64,000 nt of DNA from the NCBI RefSeq assembly GCF_027942865.1, contig NC_134510.1, forward strand, positions 28,809,163 through 28,873,162, given 5' to 3'. Below are positions 33,550-46,819 of this stretch, piece after piece (positions within the stretch are counted from its first letter, which is position 1; each line of letters starts with the position of its first letter). The DNA comes from Odontesthes bonariensis. Lineage: Eukaryota > Chordata > Actinopteri > Atheriniformes > Atherinopsidae. Both the position numbers and the translations under genes were made by a program. The notes beneath the pieces were generated by a model. It was not told where the DNA came from. It searched no databases and saw nothing but the letters and a program-made list of their open reading frames with translations.

Positions 33550-36500
33550 GTAATTTTTTATTTAGACAGCACAACATCAAGAAGCACGTACTTTAACCAA
33601 CCCACTATTTTCAATCAAAATATCTGTTAATCCCATTTTCTCAAGTCAGTTTACCATAAAAGAAGATATTACATGACAATACTTGCAGTGTTGGGTAACA
33701 GTAACTAAAACTGTGCAAGAGTACTAAAATAACTCAGCGGATTAAGCCTTTGCAGGTCTATAAGAGTACAGGTGAGATTTCAGAGCCCTGTGGTGTGATT
33801 GTATAGAGAGCCTCCCGGTTTCTGTAGAACACAATGTGAAATCAGACCCCTTCTCTCTCCAAGCCATAAAGCCTTCACACACTACAAATACCTCTTTGTG
33901 GCCTAAAGAACGTTGAATTCTTGGACATGACTCAAAAGGGACTCGTGCGGTTCAGGTGACAGAGGTCCTCCCTTCTTCTGCTGAAGCGCCATGAAACATG
34001 TCAATGTATACTGTAAATATGTGCTGAGGCTTAAGGTTATTTCCAATATTCAAATTTGAGCAGTGTTCACCTGCAGGGTATAAATCATTTTGCTCCAGAC
34101 TGTGTGAGGTTATACTTAGATCATTGTGACATGAAGATTATTTTGGTGAGGCAAAAAAATGGGTGTCAATACATCAGCCTTGACGTCCATTACCATTACA
34201 AGCTCCTCTTTAAACAATAGTGACACATCCATTGGCAGTGACAGGGTCTTCCTTTTGTCCATACCAACTGTGATGATATCCTTTCTGGAAGAAAGGATAT
34301 ATTAAAGTAAATGATCAAAACTGATGCAGCAACAAAACTTAATGACCTACAGTATAAAGATTTTAAACACAGACTCATTCAACATCTTTTAACTTGTTTG
34401 ATGTCTTTTTCTTCTGTTTTCCCAGTTACATGTTATATGCTCTTAAACTAATTCTCTTATCTCACCTCTCTCTATTTCCACACTGGAAACACATGTCTTC
34501 AATTTGACCTCTGAAAATAACTGTTTTACTATCATGTAAGTTTGCCAATGCAACACAGCTTTGCGTGATTATTAACCAGATATAATTAGATTTTGTCTTT
34601 AGAAAGATCCATACGTTGTATAAAGGGAACCTAATTAAACAAATGAGAAAAAAAACAAAACAAACATTATTGGTCTTTATTAACTATGACCAGCGATGAC
34701 ACGTTTAGCCGCACATCATCTTACAACAGCTGGATACCCAAGTGATGTCCAATACAGAACATTTGCTACACTGATGACTGGAAAACTTTTGCGGGAAACC
34801 TGGTCTCATTAGGAGAGAAGCATCCATTCCACTTTGGATGGAGCAGCTTTCACATCTATAAATTAGCTATAAGGCCAGGAGGTGTGCTCTCGTCACTGCT
34901 GCCACCCTCCCGAAATTTCCCAAAGCTCTAGGTGACTGTGTCCCCTCCCCTACATCCCAAATGAAACAAATCAAAAATCAACTGTTAACTTAAAAAAAAA
35001 AACAGTAAATATAGTTTATTATATATTAGATCTGTGCAAAGAATCGTGTGAACAAGCCAGACGGCTGTTGTAAAACTGTTTAGTAGATGGATCCGACCAT
35101 GATAGAACTTATTGGTTTTAAGAGAGTTACATGTTAGGGGAAAGAAAAAAAACACTGAATTCCAGGCAGCCTAAAAATCTTATCCTATTCGTGAAACATG
35201 ATATTTTGTTGTTGTTGGGAAAATAACAGGATACCTGTCAATGAAATGAACTGAATTCAGGAGAAAGTGGGTCATGCAGCAAAACAACACAATAAAGCAC
35301 ATAAGCTGTTCTACCAAAAAATGGTGACAGAAAAATGCAATAATCCTGATCGAAATTAAATAGAAATGTTACAAAAGGACCTGAAGAGACCAGTTCACCC
35401 AATAGAATCCACCAAAGCTCCAGAGATAAAGATCTTCAGTACCAAAGTATGGGCTTCCTCTGAGCTGATGAGAAGGACAGATCAAAGGTTACCGGAACCA
35501 TTAAATTGCATTTAATGCTGCACACACTCCAAGTATAGTTCACATACGTTTCCATTCAGAGAGATGCGACACTGGCTAATTTTCTTCAATAGCTTACAAA
35601 GTACGATATGTTTATCTAATCTATTCAACTGCAACTTTGTATCTCCTTTAGTACTTTTACATTCAAGGTGTCATTTATGGAAAAATATAGAATATTTGAA
35701 TGGGGTTCACAAAAATCCAGTCCATGGTTTAGGGTTGTTGTTCTTTTTGCAAAGAGATGCATATGCTTTCGATTGTGCTCGCCATCAAATGAATGAGGGG
35801 CTATAAAGCTTAGCTACTGATACATTTTTATACACAATTCTTTTTTATACGACCAAGAAACATGTAAATGACATATTTGCGCCTATGGGAACTTGTAATT
35901 TCTAACACTGAGCACAGAACTATCTATAGATCTTATCAGCGACTCCTTTAAATAGAAGGTGGCAGTCATATTCAAATAAAACGTTTTATATCCCAAATAA
36001 GAAATATGTTTTCAAACTTTGCACATGAAAAACATGCATACACCAATATGAAGAGGCAAAATATTTTATGTATGGCTACTATGGGAGTTACTGGGCTTAC
36101 ACAAATTCACAATCTTTGACATATTTTCTGGCAGAGTCGGCAGAGAAATATAGATTTGCCTACAGTGTTAGCATGAGTGATAATTATTTTCCATCAATGT
36201 CTATTTCATATGGAAACATTTGGCAATTGTGCTAGCAACAAAAAATATGTTTTTGTTTAATTTGATTCTCAAAATTAGACTGAATATAACACTGTCTAAT
36301 AACTGCAGGGTTAAAACGAGTCGAATCAGGGACTGTGACGTGTGTAGAAAACCAAAATGTTATTGTGACTTTTCAAAGCTAGGAGGAAAGCATTTTTTTA
36401 AAGTTGTTTCTTTGCACGTATGTTTCATGTGTGTTTGTGTAGAAGAATAAGTACATGACCCTGAATGTGAGATGAGTGCTATTCTGTGTCTGTGAATGTA

Positions 36501-38172
36501 GGCCTAGATGGCATAAGGATTAAAATCACACACCTATTCACACTAAACACTTAACCACGCGGAAATAGGTGGTTGGATCCCATTTCATTTGAATGAAAAG
36601 CTTTACTTTGAAACCCAAGACAACTGTATTGTCCAATCCACTGAACAATCAAAGAAAGAAAAAACAAGTTTCCCCTTTTTATTTGCAGAGATTGAGTTCT
36701 ATGGTGCAGTGGTTTACGCTGAACAAACATAAATAAATTCTCCTCTTTATGACCGAACAGGGAAACCTATTAAATAACCACAAAATAATGAACACAGGTT
36801 TATTTAGAGGACATAATAACAAGGAAGCCTAGTACAACCTCAGCAGCAAAATTTTATTAGTTTTTTTTTTAATCACATTTAATGGTTGATGGCCTGTACT
36901 GTTCATTAAATGATATTTGTTAAAAAAAGTATGTGAGACATTTGCTTTACATTTTCAACCTAATAGCAATACCCCAGTTCCCCAGTCAACTAAAAATGTC
37001 CTATATATACTCCTAATAATTATCTAAAATATTCAACAAAAGAGACAATATTCAGAATCCAGAAGAACAGCTGACAAAAAAAAAATAGGAGCATTTTAAT
37101 CTGGTTATAATGCAGGTACTGTTCTGTGAACTGAAAGGTTGGGTCACAATCAGTTTGTAGATCTTTTTCTCACTTATTGTTGACCAATGCAAAATGAGTT
37201 ACAGACAGATATCTAATGTTCTTTTGTTCAGTTCATGTACCACCACTGAAACAAACACTTATCAGGAGATGTAGAACAGAATAACCGTAAAAACCTCTTT
37301 AGAAGAGGTTTTTCTCTACTCCATATATTGATGTTACTATGGTATTTGGACTTAAATTATCTGTGAAGATTTCAGCCCATGCTTTGAGTTAAAGTACTCA
37401 AATTTGACACTTATGACAAATAAAAAACGAAATTGGTGTACACTGTGTACAACTTATTTGGCAGTGAGGTGGTTGCTCCCCACCTATATCCAATGACCGA
37501 TGGGATCCCTAATGAGGATTTTGTCTATAATGATAATATGAGCGAGTACTCATTTTTGATAGAATATTATGTACATGTTTTAGTTTAATTTGTCTGAGGA
37601 TGTTGCTAAACACACGTCTGTACTCATACAGAGATACAGCTTCAATGAGTGATGGCAGCTTTGATGAAAGCAACTAAAACACACATATTTTTACCTTGGC
37701 TTATATCCATGGTGTTTGTTAATAAAGCCTGGAACCCCAATACACACACAGACACTCATATATTGTAGTCTTATTTCAGATCATGTGTGATCATTTTTGT
37801 CAGCTATATATATATAAAAAAAAAAAAAACAGACAAAAAAAAACAAAAACAAAAAGATCCGCACTGTGCCAAAACACAGACAGGACAGATGAACGTTGAC
37901 ACATTTGTATTAAGTATAAGGCTCAGCAGACCAAATTAAGCAGCCTGGCTGCAACTGGACTGTGTAACTGCATGACTAAGAAGATTAGACAAGATTTACC
38001 GACCCAGCAGTCATCAGCAGGCGCTGTTCACGCAGAGCTGGTGCATAGCAACAGGTCAGAGAGCCTTGTGCACCACATTAACATTCACCACAGACTAAGG
38101 ACGGAAGTCCATTGAACAGAAATGGGAGATATTGTTCACTCATGACCACACCTGAGATTTTCCATCCTACAG
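33550..38172. other. Intergenic region, no gene supported
   Basis: AT-rich DNA with short unsupported frames. Small hairpins occur at 34276-34300 (11-bp arms, ATATCCTTTCT) and about 37289-37311 (AAAACCTCTT arms). A-rich simple sequence is found near 37815-37855. I see nothing that identifies a gene or element. Confidence 0.5.
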
Positions 38173-41100
38173 ATGACCTGCTGGAAAAGGTCAGTGTCCA
38201 GCTCTGTCTGTGCATTTTCCAATGGTTAACGTGTGATTATTTTTTGTATAGAACCTTATCACGACAGCGTCCGTCTGTACAGACTCTTTTGACCCTTATT
38301 AATCAAAATCACATCATCAACTATACATAAGGATCCTAAATAAATTCAACCTGTAACCGTTTGCTCCTTCATGAAATCAGGTAGATAAACACATCAGTTT
38401 GTTTATTGCCTGAACAGAACTGCAGAATGTGAGAGGACCATGCTCCAATATGACAGCATACATCCTTCGGACCATGTTTGCATGGACATACAGGGGGATA
38501 CTGTGCACCTGCAGGTTTCTGTGGGTGAGTGCATGCTTTGTTAAACATGTATTTGTTTTTGCATTCAAATGCCTTGTAAAAACAACTTTTGTTTGAACAT
38601 GCACAATGATCATGACAAATGTTCATTTGCATTGCAGATTTGCCCATATAATGCAATCAAATTTTTACCGAGGGAAAAACACAACATTATCGAGGATGGA
38701 AGCAGAAAGGTGAAACGACATGTGGGTAAGGATCCCATAAAATCAAATGCTGCCCACTTTGATTCAGTTAAAAATACCTGTTGTTTCGTGGATTATGTAT
38801 CTTAGAAACCTTCAAATTTTGTTGATCCTATGGTCTCATTTGAGGGGATCGCAAAAGATCAATTTCCTGAAACTCTTAAAATTAACTCTTACCCTGGAGC
38901 CAAATTTGTTTGTAAAAACTCTTTGGATCAAACACAAACATAGGACAAGCTCAAATTACTTTTCTGGCTTCAGAAGGAAAAGGGTCTTCCTACATTCTTT
39001 TGTGAACCTAAAGTACTGTGAAAAAGATTTGAGCCACATTCCTTTTTTATGAAAGATTGCCACATGTATGTCCAGAAAAGACATATATGCAAAAATAAAT
39101 GCAAATGTAATATATCAGTTTTCAGGAATAGTTTTCTAGGCTTCTTGGTTTGGTGCTGGGATAGGAATGGGGACAACTGGGACAATACTCAGCGTCCTGG
39201 AGCAGGTTGAGCACAAGATGGCGGCGCGCATAGACGCAGCGGCTCACGGCTCTCAACTCTCAGTGTTTTGTTTAGTGTGTTTGTACGTTTTCTTTTGTGT
39301 AAACACCACAGTCTGTTGGGCGAGGTCCACATACAGCCGCCAGGATCTATTCAGCCTGGGATTCCGCTGTGGAACGACGATCTCGATCACGTCGGAATAC
39401 CACCGCTTCCACAACATACCGGAGAACATAGCCAGGACTCCGGGCGCTCCGTGGATGGTTCTCCCTAGCGGCAAGCCCAAGAGGAGCCGAAAACATAGGA
39501 AGCAAAAGCGAGGCTGCAGGGCGGGCCCGCTAGCGCGGCTAAAGAAACGACCGCTTAAACCGCCGCTTCCCAGCCTTTTCCTCGCCAACGCAAGATCTAT
39601 TGGGAATAAGATCGACGAGCTGAGACTACAAATCGCTGCCAACAAGTGTTTCCGGGACTGCTGCGTCTTGTTATTAACAGAGACCTGGCTACAACCATCC
39701 ATACCGGACTCAGCTATCGAGCTAGCAGGTCGCGCGGTCCATCGCCACGACAGGAACAGCGACTCCGGTAAGAGCAGAGGAGGGGGGCTGTGCATCTATA
39801 CCAACGACAGCTGGTGCAGAAATGCAGAGACTGTAGACAGACATTGTTCCCCGGACTTGGAATATTTGACTGTGAGATGCAGACCCGTCTATCTACCCCG
39901 TGAGTTTGCCGTTGTCATGGTAACGGCCGTATACATCCCACCCGATGCTAATGCTAACACAGCTCTGGGGAAGCTACACAGCGCAGTTAGCAGCCAGCTG
40001 AGCTCTCATCCTGAAGCAGTGCACATCATAGCAGGGGACTTTAACCATGCTGAACTGAAGTCAGTACTCCCTAAACTCCATCAGCATGTTAAATGTGCAA
40101 CAAGGGGTCCGAACACGCTGGACAAAGTCTATAGCAACGTCCAGAGAGGCTATAGAGCAAGACCACTACCACATCTGGGTCTGTCAGACCATATGTCCAT
40201 GCTACTGATTCCTGCTTACATCCCCCTCAGGAGGAGAGCCCCCTCAACCACAAAAACTGTGAAAACATGGCCAGAAGGTGCACTACACCAGCTGCAGGAC
40301 TGTTTTGATAGCACAGATTGGAGTGTGTTTGAACATCAGGACTTAGAGGAGTACACCTCATCTGTGCTCTCCTACATCAACTTCTGTGTGGATAGCGTCA
40401 CTGTTGACAAACGTCTCCGGGTATATTCCAACCAGAAACCCTGGATGACGAAAGAGGTCAAGGCACTGCTGAGGCAACGCGATGATGCCCTCAGGTCGGG
40501 AGATGGAGTGCAGTACAGCGCAGCCAGAGCCAACCTGAAGAGAGGCATCAGAGACGCCAAGACAGCCTACAGGAGGAAGGTGGAGGATCACTTCACCGAG
40601 AACAACACGCGGCAGGTGTGGCAGGGACTCCAGCACCTCACCCACTTCAAGTCTAGCAGCACCACGACAACAGAGGGCGACGCTAGGCTAGCGGAGGAGC
40701 TAAACCACTTCTTCGCACGTTTCGAGGTGGAAGGACATGAAGCAGCCATAGCTCGTCCACTGAACTGCAACAGCTCCAGCCTCATGGTGCAAGAACATGA
40801 GGTGAGGTGCACACTGAGGGCAGTGAATCCAAGGAAGGCCGCTGGACCTGATGGAGTGACCGGGAGGGTCCTCAAAGAATGTGCAGACCAGCTGGCCGGG
40901 GTCTTCACCAGGATCTTCAATGAGTCACTGTCCCAGTCCTTCATTCCACCATGCCTGAAGTCGGCCACAATCGTCCCGGTGCCTAAGAAGACCACCATCA
41001 ACAGTCTTAACGACTACAGACCAGTTGCTCTGACACCTGTGGTCATGAAGTGCTTCGAGAAACTGGTCCGACGCCACATCACATCCTGCCTCCCACCCAC

Positions 41101-44100
41101 CCTTGACCCACTTCAGTTTGCATACAGAGCGAACAGATCGACAGAGGATGCTATCTGCACAGTGCTCCACTCCACCATCTCTCATCTGGAACAACAGGGA
41201 CGCTATGCCAGACTGCTCTTTGTTGACTTTAGCTCTGCCTTTAACACCATACTCCCGGACAGACTGGCAGAAAAACTGCTGGACATCGGACTCCCAGCCA
41301 CCACCTGCTGCTGGATTACAGACTTCCTCTCCAACCGGGTACAGAGAGTCAGAGTTGGGCCCCATCTCTCAACAGCCCTCAGCCTCAACATCGGCTCCCC
41401 ACAGGGCTGTGTGCTGAGCCCTCTGCTCTTTACTCTGTACACCCATGACTGTGTCAGCACCCACCCAGACAACATCATTGCCAAATTTGCAGACGACACC
41501 ACCTTAGTGGGACTAATCTCGGGTGGGGACGAGACTGCCTACAGGGAGGGGGTCCAGAGGCTGGTGGGATGGTGTGCTGACAACAACCTGGTCCTCAACA
41601 CCTCAAAAACAAAGGAGATGATTGTGGACTACAGAAGGAGGAAGACTGACCTGCAGCCCATCCACATACACGGGGAGTCTGTGGAGAGGGTGCACAGCTT
41701 CAAGTTCCTGGGTGTGCACATGGACACAGACCTCAGATGGAGCTCCAACACCTCGGCGGTTGTGAAGAAAGCCCAACAGCGGCTCCACTTCCTGAGGATC
41801 CTCAAGAGGACCAACTTAAAGAGGGAGCTGCTGACTGTCTTCTACCGCTGCTCCATCGAGAGTGTGCTGACCTACTGTCTATGTGTGTGGTTTTCCAGCT
41901 GCACCATGGCACAAAGGAAGACACTGCAGAGGGTCATTAACACGGCCCAGAAAATCATCGGCCACCCCCTTCCCTCCCTACAGGACCTCCACAGCACCCG
42001 TTGCCTGAGAAAGGCACGCAGCATCCTGAAAGACAGGTCCCACCCAGGCCATCGGGTGTTCCAGCTACTGCCCTCTGGCAGACGTTTCAGGATGCTCAAA
42101 ACACGCACTAACAGACTCAGAGATGGCTTCTACAACAGGGCCATAGCTCTGTTAAATGAAAACACATGACACAATCTTCCACAACATCTCTCATGTGCAA
42201 TAACAGTTGGAATAAGCTCTGGAAATACATGTGCAATATACGGAAAGTGCAATATTCTCTCTCTCATACTGACGCATATGTATCTGTTTACGGTCACTTT
42301 TGTGTAAATTAGTATAGTGTCCTTTTTTGTGTGTTTGTCTATTTGATAAGTTACATGTCTTGTTTATTTATTATTTATTCCTTGGCACTGAGGTGAGAGT
42401 TTGTAACTTAATTTCGTTGTCTAATGTATATTTTTTATACTATTTGTGCAATGACAATAAAACTGAACTTTGAACTTTGAAGGACATTTCAAAGCTCTTC
42501 TTTGGATGATGACTGCCTTTTGTACCATTTTCTGTCAAGATGATCCCACACTGCTTCAATAATGTTGAGGTCTCTGGGGGGCTCTGGGGAGGATTCATTG
42601 CTCCATGAGACTTATTGCCACTGATTTTCTGTCCACTTCTTCATTTGGCCTGCCTCAGTCATTTCTCCCTGTTTCCCTGACTTAATGATGGCTTCTTGAC
42701 AGCCATCCTTCCATGGAGACCGTTTCTGGTGAGGCTTTGACCAACACAAGATGGATCAACTGAGGGTCGAGGTGCATCTCTCAGGTCCTGTGTCAGGTCT
42801 TTGCTGGAATTTTTCCTCTTTCTTAAAGATATCACTTTCAGATACTGTTTCTGCTGTAAATGTTTTTTTTTTGTTTTTTTTGCCACTTCTTCTTCTGTCC
42901 TACATGTGTCCAGTTTCTCCAACTTGTAGGGACCCTCTGCACACCATGCTGAAATTTACCAAGTTTTGGCTAATATTTCTTTGAGAATTCCCTGTTCTTT
43001 TTTATTTTATTTGAACATTTTTTAGACGCAGTAAGAACTTATTTGTCTTTGAAACAGAGCATCTGAAGATACCATTTAAAATAGTTTTTTGCCAAGTTGT
43101 CTGCATTAATGCTTCAGTGATTAATAGGTCAGTGTTTAGTGTCCTAGCAAACAAAACGCATTCCTCTGAAAATAGTTGGGTACAAGGACTTAACTGAAAT
43201 GAGTGAAAAAGCAGACAATGTTCGAAGAAAAACTCTGAAAGACCTTCAAAAAGCCTGAAGAACTGTTTTTCAAGACCACTGTTAACGATCATAAGGGTGA
43301 AAAATTCCTCATGCAGAGATATAGCCTGTATGGCTCAAAGCACCATAGCCCAATATACCTTACAACTTGCTTCCTCAAGGTATGACATAATGTCCCTACA
43401 TGTTGTTTTTTGTCAGGTTCTGAAAATAAAGAGACTGCAGCCATTCCAGGGAGCCCTGATCGCGTAAATGCACTTCACAAAAGACTGAATAAAACTGAGA
43501 GAGAAATCCTGTCTCTCAAGACTAATATTGCCTGTGAGAGAGCATCGTGGGAGAGGAGGTTTGCAGAGCTGCAAAGGCAACAGGAAGAACTTTGTAATCA
43601 GGTGTGCTTGTGACAGTGTGTGTGGGTGTAGTTGGGGTGTTGTTTATGACTTTGTTAATTAACACTGGCCTTCTTTTCTTCAGTTAATCCCTGCAGCTGG
43701 AGTGTTGGTGAAAGTGGGCACTTGTGTTGACCAGGGAGAGTCAGGTGTCGACAATGGAGATTTATTTGATGAGCTCTCAAGTAAATACGAGCAGTGAAAG
43801 ATATGACAATGAAAACTGTGTTCTTTGGAATATTTAATGTAGTAATGATGGTGAACTGCTATTTTGTAATGAACAGGAAGGCACAGAAAGTCTAAAGGGT
43901 CTTCAAGACGTGACAGCTACGCAGGCAGTTTGTCAGGCAGCCAGACCTCCTTGTCATCAGCGCTGAGCTCAAGACCATCTTCCTCTTTATCCTCGGCCTC
44001 CAGGTACGCTTAGAGAAGGTGTAATTCAGCATTGAGTTAGAAAAAAGATTGATTCTATTCATTTGCCTTTATAAATATGGAGCTACATCCAGGTATTAAG

Positions 44101-45599
44101 TTGGAGCTTAATTAGCTTAGCTTAGCATAAAGACTGGAAAGAGGGGTAGACAACTAACGTGACTGTCCAAAGAATAAAATAAAGTTCATCAACCAAAAAC
44201 ACCACTAAAGATCTGCAAAGTGGTCTGAACTGTACAGTATCTGAAAAGTATTATGTGAGAGGGAGTCTATAATATATTGTATTTCAGTTCTCTCTTTGGA
44301 ATAATGAATGATATATTTTGGAAATAAATTACTCTTGTAGTAGCTCACAAGAGGATTTGGATAGTTGGTTAGTTTCCCATTTGTTTTCAGGTTTGGTGCC
44401 AAGCTACACAGCAGCAGAATCTCGCTCCTTATTTTCCATACAGAGATGAAATTGTTGGAAGATTTCTGATCCAAATCTTTCCCCGAATGCAAAAACATAG
44501 TTTTACTCCACATTGTTTGAAAAGAATCAAGAACATAGCTGGCTTTATCTTTACTTACTCGAGAAACACCGCAGATGTGGCAGTTCCTAAATTGCCAATG
44601 AAAGCTACAGAATTGAACAAAGACAGCTCAGTCCTCGTGTTTCTAAATGAACCCTCTCTTTCTAAAGTGTGCGATCATGGAAAACATCTCAGGGCCCACA
44701 TCGAGTTTTTGTTCCTCACTCACCCATGGACTTGCAGCTCGGCCACCGGGTCAGGATCATGCTGCCATCTGGCAGGATAAGCACAGGAACAATTCGTTTC
44801 TTGGGCCACCTGCAGGGGGAGGCAGATCTCCACCTTGGAGTTGAGCTGCAGACTCTTGACACATCACGGTGTGACGGCAGTCACAAGGGACAGAGCTACT
44901 TTAAATGGTAACTGATCTCATTTTCCTGGGAAACACACAGTCGTGACACGGATACATTATGTCTTATGTCTTTCAGCCTGAAAAACCAGTTGTTTAGAGT
45001 GTACTGTGATTCTGTGTTATCCACAACAGATCTCTCCGCTAATCTTCACAGGGATAATTTCAAGTGCTTTAAAACTATTATACATTTTTGTATTTTAGTG
45101 CTTATTTAGCTGAACACAGTGTTCATTCACTCAAAGCAAATCAATACATAAACTTTTAATGCTGACCATTAGTCTTTGAAGGGCAGCTGTTCTGATTCCT
45201 ACAGCATAAACTATACTGGATTAGTGGCTTTGAGATTTAGGCATAACGTGACACATCTGAGGAAAAACAGTGCCTTAGCACACCCACTCACTTAGCTGCT
45301 GAGCTTAATATGCAAATTTCTGACCTGCTCAGTAAGGTCAAATGACAGCATTAAGAAGGTACGGCATGGGTTTGGCAAGTTTAACTGGAAAAGCGGCTTA
45401 AATCTTTTCTTCAGAAGATGCAAATCAATTATGTTAAACACATAATTACCCCACACTATGAAGTGTGAATCTGCGTAAATGTCAATATCATGTGTATTTT
45501 TTTCACGTTTTGACCCTTAAAGTCTTTTCTTATCTTTGCAGCAAACCTGGATATGGTGCCTTTGTGCCATTCCACAAACTACTGATGGCCTGGGAATAA
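38173..45599 (+). CDS. CAP-Gly domain protein, unrecognised, eight inferred exons
   Basis: Inferred exons: 38173-38189, 38418-38514, 38638-38725, 43417-43601, 43684-43780, 43877-44003, 44668-44907, 45542-45599. They total 909 nt (302 residues) with every junction in frame. Order of parts: a start region (MTCWKR, then [20 protein letters not shown]); a basic segment ([24 protein letters not shown]); a coiled coil of about 45 residues ([32 protein letters not shown]); a Ser-rich basic linker ([20 protein letters not shown]); and a C-terminal CAP-Gly domain ([57 protein letters not shown]). CAP-Gly domains bind EEY/F tails of tubulin and EB proteins. The usual GKNDG signature is altered to RCDGSHKG. 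The last five exons are firm; the first three are likely; the 17-nt ATG exon is the weakest. The intron 38726-43416 holds the Tc1 and LINE insertions. A microtubule-associated role is inference. Confidence 0.65.
39100..39146 (-). mobile_element. Tc1-like transposon, fragment left of the LINE
   Basis: On the minus strand the sequence GAAGCCTAGAAAACTATTCC just left of the LINE matches the Tc1 transposase segment EAWRTIPE. It directly continues the fragment that stops at 42478. The far end of this transposon was not located. Confidence 0.6.
39147..42477 (+). mobile_element. L2/CR1/Rex-type LINE, near full length
   Basis: A non-LTR retrotransposon with a single long frame, a roughly 300-bp 3' UTR, AATAAAA at 42456-42462 and a short repeated tail (TGAACTT units). 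The left edge is set by the break in the Tc1 sequence; no long target duplication was found. The 5' region includes AAGATGGCGGCGCG, a motif often seen at LINE starts. The clade is judged from motif style and the C-terminal block, not from a tree. Confidence 0.85.
39167..42169 (+). CDS. LINE endonuclease/reverse transcriptase, intact 1000 codons
   Basis: This is the retrotransposition protein of the LINE at 39147-42477. The apurinic-type endonuclease has the [20 protein letters not shown] and GLSDHMS motifs in roughly the first 350 residues. The reverse transcriptase follows with [58 protein letters not shown] and the catalytic FADDTTLVG. The C-terminal block [17 protein letters not shown] and [12 protein letters not shown] is typical of fish L2/CR1-like elements. 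The frame has no stop or frameshift, so this is a young copy. The start may be the ATG at 39218 ([11 protein letters not shown]), as the first 17 codons look like leader. No separate ORF1 is seen. Confidence 0.9.
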   Translation: MGTTGTILSVLEQVEHKMAARIDAAAHGSQLSVFCLVCLYVFFCVNTTVCWARSTYSRQDLFSLGFRCGTTISITSEYHRFHNIPENIARTPGAPWMVLPSGKPKRSRKHRKQKRGCRAGPLARLKKRPLKPPLPSLFLANARSIGNKIDELRLQIAANKCFRDCCVLLLTETWLQPSIPDSAIELAGRAVHRHDRNSDSGKSRGGGLCIYTNDSWCRNAETVDRHCSPDLEYLTVRCRPVYLPREFAVVMVTAVYIPPDANANTALGKLHSAVSSQLSSHPEAVHIIAGDFNHAELKSVLPKLHQHVKCATRGPNTLDKVYSNVQRGYRARPLPHLGLSDHMSMLLIPAYIPLRRRAPSTTKTVKTWPEGALHQLQDCFDSTDWSVFEHQDLEEYTSSVLSYINFCVDSVTVDKRLRVYSNQKPWMTKEVKALLRQRDDALRSGDGVQYSAARANLKRGIRDAKTAYRRKVEDHFTENNTRQVWQGLQHLTHFKSSSTTTTEGDARLAEELNHFFARFEVEGHEAAIARPLNCNSSSLMVQEHEVRCTLRAVNPRKAAGPDGVTGRVLKECADQLAGVFTRIFNESLSQSFIPPCLKSATIVPVPKKTTINSLNDYRPVALTPVVMKCFEKLVRRHITSCLPPTLDPLQFAYRANRSTEDAICTVLHSTISHLEQQGRYARLLFVDFSSAFNTILPDRLAEKLLDIGLPATTCCWITDFLSNRVQRVRVGPHLSTALSLNIGSPQGCVLSPLLFTLYTHDCVSTHPDNIIAKFADDTTLVGLISGGDETAYREGVQRLVGWCADNNLVLNTSKTKEMIVDYRRRKTDLQPIHIHGESVERVHSFKFLGVHMDTDLRWSSNTSAVVKKAQQRLHFLRILKRTNLKRELLTVFYRCSIESVLTYCLCVWFSSCTMAQRKTLQRVINTAQKIIGHPLPSLQDLHSTRCLRKARSILKDRSHPGHRVFQLLPSGRRFRMLKTRTNRLRDGFYNRAIALLNENT
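42478..43310 (-). mobile_element. Tc1-like transposon, degraded, fragment right of the LINE
   Basis: Minus-strand frames show Tc1 transposase: an N-terminal region read across shifted frames near 43100-42930, then [38 protein letters not shown] and GNREK to about 42660, then WTENQWQ and, after an internal deletion, [13 protein letters not shown] to 42500. The frame carries stops and shifts. It ends at 42478 where the LINE begins and resumes at 39146. The outer inverted repeat was not identified. Confidence 0.75.
44085..44270. repeat. Common teleost interspersed repeat fragment
   Basis: The stretch containing TTAGCTTAGCATAAAGACTGG, followed by GACTGTCCAAAG and CACCACTAAAGATC, has the look of a widely dispersed fish repeat. 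Its class is not certain. It lies in the CAP-Gly gene intron between exons 43877-44003 and 44668-44907. Confidence 0.5.
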
Positions 45600-46819
45600 G
45601 AGAAACATGTGTATCAAGCACACAAACCTGTGATCAACTGAAGTGGAATAGTAGTTCTCGTCATGGATAACTTGTAGTAAAGTACATTTTTATATCAAAA
45701 AAGTAAGACAGACACTGTATTCATCAGACCTATGACGTATAATGACTTATAAAAAAAAGGTGTTGAAGGGGTAATATTGGTATAAGTATAAAGAGTAATC
45801 ACTTTTTTTTGTGAAAGAAAATGTGAAACTGTGTTCCACTGTGCTCACAAAACAAGTAAAAGTTTGTACACTTACAAGAAAAAATCCTAAATATTAACCA
45901 TAAGGTCTCTTGACTAAAAAACGTTCAGCTATGATAACTATGGATCTTACAAAATGGTCTAGCAGCTAAGCATGTTTTCTTGTTTAAAAAGAAAAAATGC
46001 CTAAAGGGATCTTCACTTAAAGGCATAATGAGTGTACCTACTAGATAAGTCATTTAACATAAATCAAACAGTGTATCAGAAAGATCAAACAACATTGTGG
46101 TGACATCTGACATTGACACATGGATAATTTGAAGCTATTAAATTACACTGCCAACTACAGCAGGTAAACCCTGCAAAAGCCACACGAGTGTCATATTTTA
46201 TGACAAGCTTAAAGACTATGTAAGTGGACTTCACTGACACATTTGGGAAAATGTTTTCTCTTCATATTTTACTCTTTTTACCAACATGATTATCAAGTGG
46301 TTTTGTTTTTACGAATGAGTGAAAATAACAAAGGACACATTTGTATAAAATTGTACAACAAAACATCCACTTTAAGTCTGCCCTGCTCTTGCAGATATGT
46401 TTGCATGACAACTTGTCCAGATAACACACTTTGTGGCCCGGACATGTTTCACATTTTTCAAATAGTCAAAAAAGTTAATCAAAATGTCAACATTGCCTTT
46501 GGGACATCAAACTGCATTACCACATGCAGGAAATACTCTTTTAAGGTAACCTGTCAAATGGTATTCAATATATATATAAAAATATAAAACAGAAGCACTT
46601 TAGCAATCCTATGGGGAAATTTGTACGGAAGTTTCCCTAAAATGAACATGTACCAAATCTGATTTTGACATATAAAACATTGCTGAGTCTTCGCTTCCTT
46701 ATTGGCAGCTTCAGTACTTTTGTAATTCATCTGATGGCTTTTGTGACACATGGCCTGATAAATCTTTATGCAACTTTTGGTGAGAGAAAGAAAAACAAAA
46801 AAGGTAAGCTCTTCAATGC
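45600..46819. other. 3' flank of the CAP-Gly gene
   Basis: AT-rich sequence that probably starts with the 3' UTR of the CAP-Gly gene. No canonical AATAAA was found close to the stop; ATTAAA occurs near 46135. No other gene is seen. Confidence 0.4.

Noticed and set aside
39253..41365. Minus-strand frames of 95-180 codons opposite the LINE
   Set aside because: They are shadows of the 1000-codon reverse transcriptase frame and show no domain.
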